Assembly: GCA_963853835.1 (NCBI GenBank) | Contig: OY970821.1 | Location: 53,526,640 to 53,590,639 of the forward strand | Length of the DNA: 64,000 nt | Direction: 5' to 3' | Origin: Calendula officinalis | Lineage: Eukaryota; Streptophyta; Magnoliopsida; Asterales; Asteraceae | Position numbers and translations under genes: made by a program | Notes under the pieces: model-generated | The model's input: the letters and a program-made list of their open reading frames with translations, nothing else | Told to the model about the DNA's origin: nothing | The model's database searches: none | In this document: positions 1-12,900 of the stretch, one piece after another | How positions within the stretch are numbered: the stretch's first letter is position 1 | How the letters are laid out: every line of letters starts with the position of its first letter

Positions 1-3000
1 AGGTTGAAGTTCGGGCCGAGGTCGGAGTTCGGGCTGAGGTTGAAGTTCGGGCCGAGGTTGAAGTTCGGGCCGAAAATGAAGTTCGGGCCGGGAACAGTGG
101 AGAGTTCGGGCCGAACTTATTCTTGGCAGTGACGAACGAACCAGCTATTTTGGTTACTCGTGGGAGTGAAACGGACACCCGAGCTGAAAGTTATGAATGT
201 TTTAGTCTGGCACCTTTTGTTACACAATCTTGGATATTGAAGAGTTCGGGGCGAAGAGGGATGTTCGGGCTGAAGTGGTGTTCGGGCCGAAGTGGTTTTC
301 GGGCCGAATTTGGAGTTCGGGCCGAGGATGATGTTCGGGCTGAGGTTGAAGTTCCGGCCGAGGTCGGAGTTCGGGCTGAGGTTGAAGTTCGGGCCGAGGT
401 TGAAGTTCGGGCCGAAAATGAAGTTCGGGCCGGGAACAGTGGAGAGTTCGGGCCGAACTTGTTCTTGGTAGTGACGAACGAACCAGCTATTTTGGTTACT
501 CTTGGGCGTGAAATTGACACCCGAGCTGAAAGTTATGAATGTTTTAGTATAGCACATTTTGTCACACAATCTTGGATATTAAAGTGTTCGGGCCGAAGAG
601 GAATGTTCGGGCCGAAGTGGTGTTCGGGCCGAAGTGGGATGTTCGGGCCGAAGTGGTGTTCGGGCCGAAGTTCGGTGTTCGGGCCGAGGATGATGTTCGG
701 GTCGAGGTTGAAGTTCGGGCCGAGGATGATGTTCGGGCTGAGGTTGAAGTTCCGGCCGAGGTCGGAGTTCGGGCTGAGGTCGAAGTTCGGGCCGAGGTTG
801 AAGTTCGGGCCGAAAATGAAGTTCGGGCCGGGAACAGTGAAGAGTTCGGGCCGAACTTGTTCTTGGCAGTGACGAACGAACCAGCTATTTTGGTTACTCG
901 TGGGCGTGAAACGGACACCCGAGCTGAAAGTTATGAATGTTTTAGTATAGCACCTTTTGTCACACAATCTTGGATATTAAAGAGTTCGGGCCGAAGAGGA
1001 ATGTTCGGGCCGAAATGGTGTTCGGGCCGAAGTGGGATGTTCGGGCCGAAGTATTGTTCGGGCCGAAGTGGTGTTCGGGCCGAAGTTCGGTGTTTGGGCC
1101 GAGGATGATGTTCAGGCCGAGGTTGAAGTTCTGGCCGAGGTCGGAGTTCGGGCCGAGGTTGAAGTTCTGGCCGAGGTTGAAGTTCGGGCCGAAAATGAAG
1201 TTCGGGCCGGGAACAGTGAAGAGTTTGGGCCGAACTTGTTCTTGGCATTGACGAACGAACCAGCTATTTTGGTTACTCGTGGGCGTGAAACGGACACCCG
1301 AGCTGAAAGTTATGGATGTTTTAGTATAGCACCTTTTGTCATACAATCTTGGATATTGAAGAGTTCGGGCCGAAGAGGGATGTTCGGGCCGAAGTGGTGT
1401 TCGGGCCGAAGTGGGATGTTCGGGCCGAAGTGGTGTTCGGGCCGAAGTGGTGTTCGGGCCGAAGTGGTGTTCGGGCCGAAGTTCGGTGTTCGGGCCGAGG
1501 TTGAAGTTCGGGCCGAGGTCGGAGTTCGGGCCGAGGTCGAAGTTCGGGCCGAGGTCGAAGTTCGGTCCGAGGTCGAAGTTCGGGCCGAAAATGAAGTTCG
1601 GTCCGGGAACAGTGGAGAGTTCGGGCCGAACTTGTTCTTGGCAGTGACGAACGAACCAGCTATTTTGGTTACTCGTGGGCGTGAAATGGACACCCGAGCT
1701 GAAAGTTATGAATGTTTTAGTATAGCACCTTTTGTCACACAATCTTGGATATTAAAGTGTTCGGGCCGAAGTGGTGTTCGGGCCGAAGTGGTGTTCGGGC
1801 CGAAGTGGGATGTTCGCGCCGAAGTGGTGTTCGGGCCGAAGTGGTGTTCGGGCCGAAGTTCGGTGTTCGGGCCGAAGTTCGGTGTTTGGGCCGAGGATGA
1901 TGTTCAGGCCGAGGTTGAAGTTCGGGCCGAGGTCGGAGTTCGGGCCGAGGTTGAAGTCTGGCCGAGGTTGAAGTTCGGGCCGAAAATGAAGTTCGGGCCG
2001 GGAACAGTGAAGAGTTCGGGCCGAAGTGGTGTTCGAGCCGAAGTTCGGTGTTCGGGCCGAGGTTGAAGTTCGGGCCGAGGTCGGAGTTCGGGCCGAGGTC
2101 GAAGTTCGGGCCGAGGTTGAAGTTCGGGCCGAAAATGAAGTTCGGGCCGGGAACATTGAAGAGTTCGGGCCGAACTTGTTCTTGGCAGTGACGAACGAAC
2201 CAGCTATTTTGGTTACTCGTGGGCGTGAAACGGACACCCGAGCTGAAAGTTATGAATGTTTTAGTATAGCACCTTTTGTCACACAATCTTGGATATTAAA
2301 GAGTTCGGGCCGAAGAGGAATGTTCGGGCCGAAGTGGTGTTCGGGCCGAAGTGGGATGTTCGGGCCGAAGTGGTGTTCGGGCCGAAGTGGTGTTCGGGCC
2401 GAAGTTCGGTGTTTGGGCCGAGGATGATGTTCAGGCCGAGGTTGAAGTTCGGGCCGAGGTCGGAGTTCGGGCCGAGGTTGAAGTTCTGGCCGAGGTTGAA
2501 GTTCGGGCCGAAAATGAAGTTCGGGCCGGGAACAGTGAAGAGTTCGGGCCGAACTTGTTCTTGGCATTGACGAACGAACCAGCTATTTTGGTTACTCGTG
2601 GGCGTGAAACGGACACCCGAGCTGAAAGTTATGGATGTTTTAGTATAGCACCTTTTGTCATACAATCTTGGATATTGAAGAGTTCGGGCCGAAGAGGGAT
2701 GTCCGGGCCGAAGTGGTGTTCGGGCCGAAGTGGTGTTCGGGCCGAAGTGGTGTTCGGGCCGAAGTTCGGTGTTCGGGCCGAGGATGATGCTCGGGCCGAG
2801 GTTGAAGTTCGGGCCGAGGTCGGAGTTCGGGCCGAGGTCGAAGTTCGGGCCGAGGTCGACTTTCGGGCCGAAAATGAAGTTCGGTCCGGGAACAGTGGGG
2901 AGTTCGGGCCGAACTTGTTCTTGGCAGTGACGAACGAACAAGCTATTTTGGTTACTCGTGGGCGTGAAATGGACACCCGAGCTGAAAGTTATGAATGTTT

Positions 3001-6000
3001 TAGTATAGCACCTTTTGTCACACAATCTTGGATATTAAAGTGTTCGGACCGAAGAGGAATGTTCGGGCCGAAATGGTGTTCGGGCCGAAGTGGGATGTTC
3101 GGGCCGAAGTTCGGTGTTCGGGCCGAGGATGATGTTCGGGCCGAGGTTGAAGTTCGGGCCGAGGTCGGAGTTCGGGCCGAAGTCGAAGTTCGAGCCGAGG
3201 TTGAATTTCGGGCCGAAAATGAAGTTCGGGCCGGGAACAGTGAAGAGTTTGGGCCGAACTTGTTCTTGGCAGTGACGAACGAGCCAGCTATTTTGGTTAC
3301 TCGTGGGCGTGAAACGGACACCCGAGCTGAAAGTTATGAATGTTTTAGTATAGCACCTTTTGTCACACAATCTTGGATATTAAAGAGTTCGGGCCGAAGA
3401 GGAATGTTCGGGCCGAAGTGGTGTTCGGGCCGAAGTGGGATGTTCGGGCCGAAGTGGTGTTCGGGCCGAAGTGGTGTTCGGGCCGAAGTTCGGTGTTTGG
3501 GCCGAGGATGATGTTCAGGCCGAGGATGAAGTTCGGGCCGAGGTCGGAGTTCGGGCCGAGGTTGAAGTTCTGGCCGAGGTTGAAGTTCGGGCCGAAAATG
3601 AAGTTCGGGCCGGGAGTTCGGGGGGAACTTGTTCTTGGCATTGACGAACGACCAGCTATTTTGGTTACTCGTGGGCGTGAAACGGTCACCCGAGCTGAAA
3701 GTTATTAATGTTTTAGTATAGCACCTTTTGTCACACAATCTTGGATATTGAAGAGTTCGGGCCGAAGAGGGATGTTCGGGCCGAATTGGTGTTCAGGCCG
3801 AAGTGGGATGTTCGGGCCGAAGTGGTGTTCGGGCCGAAGTTCGGTGTTCGGGCCGAGGATGGAGTTCGGGCCGAGGTTGGAGTTCGGGCCGAGGTCGGAG
3901 TTCGGGCCGAGGTTGAAGTTCGGGCCGAGGTTGAAGTTCGGGCCGAAAATGAAGTTCGGTCCGGGAACAGTGAAGAGTTCGGGCCGAACTTGTTCTTGGC
4001 AGTGACGAACGAACCAGCTATTTTGGTTACTCGTGGGCGTGAAACGGACACCCGAGCTGAAAGTTATGAATGTTTTAGTATAACACCTTTTGTCACACAA
4101 TCTTGGATATTGAAGAGTTCGGGCCGAAGAGGGATGTTCGGGCCGAAGTGGTGTTCGGGCCGAAGTGGGATGTTCGGGCCGAAGTGGTGTTCGGGCCGAA
4201 GTGGTGTTCGGGCCGAAGTTCGGTGTTCAGGCCGAGGATGATGTTCGGGCCGAGGTCGAAGTTCGGGCCGAAAATGAAGTTCGGGCCGGGAACAGTGAAG
4301 AGTTCAGGCCGAACTTGTTTTGGCAGTGACGAACGAACCAGCTATTTTGGTTACTCGTGGGCGTGAAACGGACACCCGAGCTGAAAGTTATGAATGTTTT
4401 AGTCTATCACCTTTTGTTACACAATCTTGGATATTGAAGAGTTCGGGCCGAAGAGGGATGTTCGGGCTGAAGTGGTGTTCGGGCCGAAGTGGTGTTCGGG
4501 CCGAATTCGGTGTTCGGGCCGAGGATGATGTTCGGGCCGAGGTTGAAGTTCAGGCCGAGGTCGGAGTTCGGGCCGATGTTGAAGTTCGGGCCGAGGTTGA
4601 AGTTCGGGCCGAAAATGAAGTTTGGGCCGGGAACAGTGGAGAGTTCGGGCCGAACGTGTTCTTGGCAGTGACGAACGAACCAACTATTTTGGTTACTCGT
4701 GGGCGTGAAACGGACACCCGAGCTGAAAGTTATGAATGTTTTAGTATAGCACCTTTTGTCACACAATCTTGGATATTAAAGAGTTCGGGCCGAAGAGGAA
4801 TGTTCGGGCCGAAGTGGTGTTCGGGCCGAAGTGGGATGTTCGGGCCGAAGTGGTGTTCGGGCCGAAGTTCGGTGTTCGGGCCGAGGATGATGTTCGGCCC
4901 GAGGTTGAAGTTCGGGCCGAGGTCGGAGTTCGGGCCGAGGTTGAAGTTCTGGCCGAGGTTGAAGTTCGGGCCGAAAATGAAGTTTGGGCCGGGAACAGTG
5001 AAGAGTTCGGGCCGAACTTGTTCTTGGCATTGACGAACGAACCAGCTATTTTGGTTACTCGTGGGCGTGAAACGGACACCCGAGCTGAAAGTTATGGATG
5101 TTTTAGTATAGCACCTTTTGTCATACAATCTTGGATATTGAAGAGTTCGGGCCGAAGACGGATGTTCGGGCCGAAGTGGTGTTCGGGCCGAAGTGGGATG
5201 TTCGGGCCGAAGTGGTGTTCGGGCCGAAGTGGTGTTCGGGCCGAAGTTCGGTGTTCGGGCCGAGGATGATGTTCGGGCCGAGGTTGAAGTTCGGGCCGAG
5301 GTCGGAGTTCGGACCGAGGTTGAAGTTCGGGCCGAGGTTGACGTTCGGGCCGAAAATGAAGTTCGGGCCGGGAACAGTGAAGAGTTCGGGCCGAACTTGT
5401 TCTTGGCAGTGACGAACGACCAGCTATTTTGGTTACTCGTGGGCGTGAAACGGACACCCGAGCTGAAAGTTATGAATGTTTTAGTGTAGCACCTTTTGTT
5501 ACACAATCTTGGATATTGAAGAGTTCGGGCCGAAGAGGGATGTTCGGGCCGAAGTGGTGTTCGGGCCGAAGTGGGATGTTCGGGCCGAAGTGGTGTTCGG
5601 GCCGAAGTTCGGTGTTCGGGCCGAGGATGGAGTTCGGGCCGAGGTTGGAGTTCGGGCCGAGGTCGGAGTTCGGGCCGAGGTTGAAGTTCGGGCCGAGGTT
5701 GAAGTTCGGGCCGAAAATGAAGTTCGGTCCGGGAACAGTGAAGAGTTCGGGCCGAACTTGTTCTTGGCAGTGACGAACGAACCATCTATTTTGGTTACTC
5801 GTGGGCGTGAAACGGACACCCGAGCTGAAAGTTATGAATGTTTTAGTATAACACCTTTTGCCACACAATCTTGGATATTGAAGAGTTCGGGCCGAAGAGG
5901 GATATTCGGGCGGAAGTGGTGTTCGGGCCGAAGTGGGATGTTCGGGCCGAAGTGGTGTTCGGGCCGAAGTGGTGTTCGGGCCGAAGTTCGGTGTTCGGGC

Positions 6001-9000
6001 CGAGGATGATGTGCGGGCCGAGGTCGGAGTTCGGGCCGAGGTCGGAGTTCGGGCAGAGGTCGAAGTTCGGGCCGAGGTCGAAGTTCGGGCCGAAAATGAA
6101 GTTCGGGCCGGGAACAGTGAAGAGTTCAGGCCGAACTTGTTTTGGCAGTGACGAACGAACCAGCTATTTTGGTTACTCGTGGGCGTGAAACGGACACCCG
6201 AGCTGAAAGTTATGAATGTTTTAGTCTGGCACCTTTTGTTACACAGTCTTGGATATTGAAGAGTTCGGGCCGAAGAGGGATGTTCGGGCTGAAGTGGTGT
6301 TCGGGCCGAAGTGGTGTTCGGGCCGAATTCGGTGTTCGGGCCGAGGATGATGTTCGGGCTGAGGTTGAAGTTCGGGCCGAGGTCGGAGTTCGGGCTGAGG
6401 TTGAAGTTCGGGCCGAGGTTGAAGTTCGGGCCGAAAATGAAGTTCGGGCCGGGAACAGTGGAGAGTTCGGGCCGAACTTGTTCTTGGCAGTGACGAACGA
6501 ACCAGCTATTTTGGTTACTCGTGGGCGTGAAATTGACACCCGAGCTGAAAGTTATGAATATTTTAATATAGCACTTTTTGTCACACAATCTTGGATATTA
6601 AAGTGTTCGGGCCGAAGAGGAATGTTCGGGCCGAAGTGGTGTTCGGGCCGAAGTGGGATGTTCGGGCCGAAGTGGTGTTCGGGCCGAAGTTCGGTGTTCG
6701 GGCCGAGGATGATGTTTGGGCCGAGGTTGAAGTTCGGGCCGAGGTCGGAGTTCGGGCCGAGGTCGAAGTTCGGGCCGAGGTTGAAGTTCGGGCCGAAAAT
6801 GAAATTCGGGCCGGGAACAGTGAAGAGTTCGGGCCGAACTTGTTCTTGGCAGTGACGAACGAACCAGCTATTTTGGTTACTCGTGGGCGTGAAACGGACA
6901 CCCGAGCTGAAAGTTATGAATGTTTTAGTATAGCACCTTTTGTCACACAATCTTGGATATTAAAGAGTTCGGGCCGAAGAGGAATGTTCGGGCCGAAGTG
7001 GTGTTCGGGCCGAAGTGGGATGTTCGGGCCGAAGTGGTGTTCGGGCCGAAGTGGTGTTCGGGCCGAAGTTCGGTGTTTGGGCCGAGGATGATGTTCAGGC
7101 CGAGGTTGAAGTTCGGGCCGAGGTCGGAGTTCGGGCCGAGGTTGAAGTTCTGGCCGAGGTTGAAGTTCGGGCCGAAAATGAAGTTCGGGCCGGGAACAGT
7201 GAAGAGTTCGGGCCGAACTTGTTCTTGGCATGGACGAACGACCAGCTATTTTGGTTACTCGTGGGCGTGAAACGGACACCCGAGCTGAAAGTTATGAATG
7301 TTTTAGTATAGCACCTTTTGTCACACAATCTTGGATATTGAAGAGTTCGGGCCGAAGAGGGATGTTCGGGCCGAATTGGTGTTCGGGCCGAAGTGGGATG
7401 TTCGGGCCGAAGTGGTGTTCGGGCCGAAGTTCGGTGTTCGGGCCGAGGATGGAGTTCGGGCCGAGGTTGGAGTTCGGGCCGAGGTCGGAGTTCGGGCCGA
7501 GGTTGAAGTTCGGGCCGAGGTTGAAGTTCGGGCCGAAAATGAAGTTCGGTCCGGGAACAGGGAAGAGTTCGGGCCAAACTTGTTCTTGGCAGTGACGAAT
7601 GAACCAGCTATTTTGGTTATTCGTGGGCGTGAAACGGACACCCGAGCTGAAAGTTATGAATGTTTTAGTATAACACCTTTTGTCACACAATCTTGGATAT
7701 TGAAGAGTTCGGGCCGAAGAGGGATGTTCGGGCCGAAGTGGTGTTCGGGCCGAAGTGGGATGTTCGGGCCGAAGTGGTGTTCGGGCCGAAGTTCGGTGTT
7801 CGGGCCGAGGATGATGTTCGGGCCGAGGTTGAAGTTCGGACCGAGGTCGGAGTTCGGGCCGAGGTCGAAGTTCGGGCCGAAAATGAAGTTCGGGCCGGGA
7901 ACAGTGAAGAGTTCAGGCCGAACTTGTTTTGGCAGTGACGAACGAACCAGCTATTTTGGTTACTCGTGGGCGTGAAACGGACACCCGAGCTGAAAGTTAT
8001 GAATGTTTTAGTCTAGCACCTTTTGTTACACAATCTTGGATATTGAAGAGTTCGGGCCGAAGAGGGATGTTCGGGCTGAAGTGGTGTTCGGGCCGAAGTG
8101 GTGTTCGGGCCGAATTCGGTGTTCGGGACGAGGATGATGTTCGGGCCGAGGTTGAAGTTCAGGCCGAGGTCGGAGTTCGGGCCGATGTTGAAGTTCGGGC
8201 CGAGGTTGAAGTTCGGGCCGAAAATGAAGTTCGGGCCGGGAACAGTGGAGAGTTCGGGCCGAACGTGTTCTTGGCAGTGACAAACGAACCAGCTATTTTG
8301 GTTACTCGTGGGCGTGAAATGGACACCCGAGCTGAAAGTTATGAATGTTTTAGTATAGCACCTTTTGTCACACAATCTTGGATATTAAAGTGTTCGGGCC
8401 GAAGAGGAATGTTCGGGTCGAAGTGGTGTTCGGGCCGAAGTGGGATGTTCGGGCCGAAGTTGTGCTCGGGCCGAAGTTCGGTGTTCGGGCCGAGGATGAT
8501 GTTCGGGCCGAGGTTGAAGTTCGGACCGAGGTCGGAGTTCGGGCCGAGGTTGGAGTTCGGGCCGAGGTTGAAGTTCGGGCCGAAAATGAAGTTCGGGCAG
8601 GGAACAGTGAAGAGTTCGGGTCGAACTTGTTCTTGGCAGTGACGAACGAACCATCTATTTTGGTTACTCGTGGGCGTGAAACGGACACCCGAGCTGAAAG
8701 TTATGGATGTTTTAGTATAGCACCTTTTGTCATACAATCTTGGATATTGAAGAGTTCGGGCCGAAGAGGGATGTTCGGGCCGAAGTGGTGTTCGGGCCGA
8801 AGTGGTGTTCGAGCCGAAGTGGTGTTCGGACCGAAGTTCGGTGTTCGGGCCGAGGATGATGTTCGGGCCGAGGTTGAAGTTCGGGCCGAGGTCGGAGTTC
8901 GGGCCGAGGTTGAAGTTCGGGCCGAGGTTGAAGTTCGGGCCGAGGTTGAAGTTCGGGCAGAAAATGAAGTTCGGGTCGGGAACAGTGAAGAGTTCGGGCC

Positions 9001-9937
9001 GAACTTGTTCTTGGCAGTGACGAACGACCAGTTATTTTGGTTACTCGTGGGCGTGAAACGGACACCCGAGCTGAAAGTTATGAATGTTTTAGTATAGCAC
9101 CTTTTGTCACACAATCTTGGATATTGAAGAGTTCAGGCCGAAGAGGGATGTTCGGGCCGAAGTGGTGTTCGGGCGAAGTGGGATGTTCGGGCCGAAGTGG
9201 TGTTCGGGCCGAAGTGGTGTTCGGGCCGAAGTTCGGTGTTCGGGCCGAGGATGGAGTTCGGGCTGAGGTTGGAGTTCGGGCCGAGGTCGGAGTTCGGGCC
9301 GAGGTTGCAGTTCGGGCCGAGGTTGAAGTTCGGGCCGAAAATGAAGTTCGGTCCGGGAACAGTGAAGAGTTCGGGCCAAACTTGTTCTTGGCAGTGACGA
9401 ACGAACCAGCTATTTTGGTTACTCGTGGGCGTGAAACGGACACCCGAGCTGAAAGTTATGAATGTTTTAGTATAGCACCTTTTGTCACACAATCATGGAT
9501 ATTGAAGAGTTCGGGCCGAAGAGGGATGTTCGGGCCGAAGTGGTGTTCAGGCCGAAGTGGGATGTTCGGGCCGAAGTGGTGTTCGGGCCGAAGTGGTGTT
9601 CGGGCCGAAGTTCGATGTTCATGCCGAGGATGATGTTCGGGCCGAGGTTGAAGTTCGGGCTGAGGTCAGAGTTCGGGCCGAGGTTGAAGTTCAGGCCGAG
9701 GTTGAAGTTCGGGCCGAAAATGAAGTTCGGGCCGGGAACAGTGAAGAGTTCGGGCCGAACTTGTTCTCGGCAGTGACGAACAAACCAGCTATTTTGGTTA
9801 CTCGTGGGCGTGAAACGGACACCCGAGCTGAGAGTTATGGATGTTTTAGTATAGCACTTTTGTCACACAATCTTGGATATTGAAGAGTTCGGGCCGAAGA
9901 GGGATGTTCGGGCCAAAGTAGGATGTTCGGGCCGAAG
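1..9937. repeat. ~360-bp satellite array, block A (starts outside window)
   Basis: About 27 head-to-tail monomers averaging near 361 bp. Each has a unique spacer (conserved words CCAGCTATTTTGGTTACTCG, CACCCGAGCTGAAAGTTATG, TTTTGTCACACAATCTTGG) followed by a block of ~18-bp subrepeats sharing GTTCGGGCCGA(A/G)G. Subrepeat types follow a fixed order: AAGTGGT, AAGTGGGAT, AAGTTCGGT, AGGATGAT, AGGTTGAA, AGGTCGGA, AGGTTGAA, AAAATGAA, GGGAACAGTGAA. Monomer length varies mostly by gain or loss of subrepeats. There are two CpGs and one GGCC per subrepeat, so the array is CpG-dense. Open frames on both strands come from the stop-poor, 3-divisible subrepeat, and no frame shows start, splice or family features. 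The block ends abruptly inside a monomer at the CCTTGAG minisatellite. Genomic position (centromeric, subtelomeric or other) cannot be told from this window. Confidence 0.97.
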
Positions 9938-12900
9938 CCTTGAGCCTTGAGCCTTGAGCCTCGAGCCTTGAGCCTTGAGCCTTGAGCCTTGAGCCTTGAG
10001 CCTTGAGCCTTGATCCTTGATCCTTGATCCTTGAGCCTTGAGCCTTGAGCCTTGATCCTTGATCCTTGAGCCTTGAGCCTGGAGCCTGGAGCCTTGAGCC
10101 TTGAGTCTTGAGACTGTAGCCTTGAGCCTTGAGCCTTGAGCCTCGAGCCTTGAGCCTCGAGCCTTGAGCCTCGAGCCTTGAGCCTCGAGCCTTGAGCCTC
10201 GAGCCTTGAGCCTTGAGCCTTGAGCCTTGAGCCTTGAGCCTTGAGCCTTGAGCCTTGAGCCTTGAGCCTTGAGCCTTGAGCCTTGAGACTAGAGCCTTGA
10301 GCCTTAACCCTTCACCCTTGAGTGTTGAGCCTTGAGCCTTGACTTTTGAGCCTTGAACCTTGAGCCGTGACTTGAGCCTTGAGCCTTGAGCCTTGAGCCT
10401 TGAACGTTGAGCCTTGAGCGTTGAGCGTTGAGCCTTAAGCGTTGAGGATTGAGCCTTGAGACTTGAGCCTTGAGCCTTGACTTTGAGCCTTGAGCCTTGA
10501 GCCTTGAGCCTTTCTCCTTGAGTCCTTCATATTTGAGCGTTGAGCCTTGACTTTTGAACCTTGACCCTTGAGCAGTGACTTGAGCCTTGAGCCTTGAGCC
10601 TTAAGCCTTGAGCCTTGAGCCTTGAGCCTTTTGCCTTGGGCCTTGAGCCTTGAGCCTTGAGCCTTGAGCCTTGAGCCTTGTGCCTTGAGCCTTGAGCCTT
10701 GAGCCTTGAGACTTGAGCCTTGAGCCTTGAGCCTTGAGCCTTGAGCCTTGAGCCTTGAGCCTTGAGCCTTGAACCTTGAACCTTGAACCTTGAGCCTTTT
10801 GCCTTGAGCCTTGAGCCTCGAGCACTGAGAGCCTTGAGCCATGAGACTTGACCCTTGAGCCTTGAGCCTTAAGCCTTGAGCCTTGAGCCTTGAACCTTGA
10901 CCTTTGACTTTTGACCTTTGAGTCGTGACCCTTGAGACTTGAGCCTTGAGCATCGAGCACTGTGAGCCTTGAGCCATGAGCCTTGACCCTTGACCCTTGA
11001 GCCTCGAGCCTTAAGCCTTGAGCCTTGAACCTTGACCTTTGTTTTGACCCTTGAGCGATGACCCTTGAGCCTTGAGCCTCGAGCCTTGAGCCTTGAGCCT
11101 TGAGCCTTGACCCTTGAGCCTTGACCCTTGAGCCTTGAACCTTGACTTTGAGCCTTAAGCCTTGTGCCTTGATCCTTGATCCTTGAGCCTTTTGCCTAGA
11201 GCCCTTCATATTTGAGCGTTGAGCCTTGAGCCTTGAGCCGTGAGCCTTGACCCTTGAGCCATGACCCTTGAGCCTTGAGCCTTGAGCCTTGAGCCTTGAC
11301 TTTGAGCCTTAAGCCTTGTGCCTTGATCCTTGATCCTTGAGCCTTTTGCCTTGAGCCCTTCATATTTGAGCGTTGATCCTTGAGCCTTGACCCTTGAGCA
11401 GTGACTTGAGCCTTGAGCCTTAAGCCTTGAGCCTTTGGCCTTGAGCCTTGAGCCTTGAGCCTTGAGCCTTGAGCCTTGAGCCTTGAGCCATGAGCCTTGA
11501 CCCTTGAGCCTTGACCCTTAAGCCTTGAGCCTTGAGGCATGACTTTGAGCCTTAAGCCTTGAGCCTTGAGCCTTTCTCCTTGAGCCCTTCATATTTGAGC
11601 GTTGAGCCTTGAGCCTTGAGCCTTAAGCCTTGAGCCTTTAGCCTTGAGCCTTTTGCCTTGGGCCTTGAGCCTTGAGCCTTGAGCCTTGAGCGTTGAGCCT
11701 TGAGCCATGAGCCTTGAGCCTTGAGCCATGAGCCTTGAGCCTTGAGCCATGAGCCTTGAGCCTTGAGCCTTGAGCCTTGAGCCTTGAGCCATGAGCCTTG
11801 ACCCTTGATCCTTGAGCCTCGAGCCTTAATCCTTGAGCCTTGAGCCTTGAACCTTGAACTTTGTTTTGACCCTTGAGCCATGACACTTGAGCCTTGAGCC
11901 TTGAGCCTTGAGCCTTGAGCCTTGACTCTTGAGCCTTGAGCCTTGACTTTGAGCCTTAAGCCTTGTGCCTTGATCCTTGATCCTTGAGCCTTTTGCCTTG
12001 AGCCCTTCATATTTGAGCGTTGAGCCTTCACTTTTGAGCCTTGTGCCCTGAGCCGTGACTTGAGCCTTGAGCCTTAAGCCTTGAGCCTTTAGCCTTGAGC
12101 CTTTAGCCTTTTGCCTTGAGCCTTGAGCCTTGAGCCTTGAGCCTTGAGACTTGAGTCTCGAACCTTGAGCCTTGATTCTTGACCCTTGACCCTTGAGCCT
12201 TGTGCCTTGACCCTTGTGCCTTAAGCCTTGAGACATGAGCCTTGACCCTTTACCCCTGACCCTTGAGTGTTGAGCCTACTTGTGCTTTGACTTTTGAGCC
12301 TTGACCCTAGAGCCTTGACTTGAGCCTTGAGCCTTGAACCTTGAGCCTTGACCCTTGACCCTTGACCCTTGACCCTTGACCCTTGACCCTTGAGCCTTAA
12401 GCCTTGAGCCTTGAACCTTGACCTTTGACTTTTGACCTTTAAGCTGTGACCCTTGAGCCTTGACCCTTGAGCCTCGAGCCTTAAGCCTTGAGCCTTGAAC
12501 CTTGACCTTTGTTTTGACCCTTGAGCCATGACCCTTGAGCCTTGAGCCTTGACTTTGAGCCTTAAGCCTTGAGCCTTGAGCCTTTTGCCATGAGCCCTTC
12601 ATATTTGAGCGTTGAGCCTTGACTTTTAAGCCTTAACCCTTGAGCCGTCACTTGAGCCTTAAGCCTTGAGCCTTTAGCCTTGAGCCTTTTGCCTTGAGCC
12701 TTGAACCTTGAGCCTTGAGCCTTGAGCCTTGAGCCATGAGCCTTGAGCCTTGAGCCTTGACACTTGAGACTCGAACCTTGACCCTTGACCCTTGAGCCTT
12801 GTGCCTTGACCCTTGTGCCTTGAGCCTTGAGACATGAGCCTTGACCCTTTACCCTTAACCCTTGAGGGTTGAGCCTTGAGCCTTGAGCCTTGAGCCTTTT

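Noticed and set aside
1..9937. Long open frames on both strands of the satellite (up to ~390 codons, e.g. 2,351-3,511 plus or 4,730-5,785 minus)
   Set aside because: They follow the 18-bp subrepeat, overlap in several frames and on both strands at once, begin at arbitrary Met codons and show the same low-complexity peptide words (FGPNFNLGPN, VRAEVEV, SARTSTSART). Frame persistence is explained by a stop-poor unit divisible by three.
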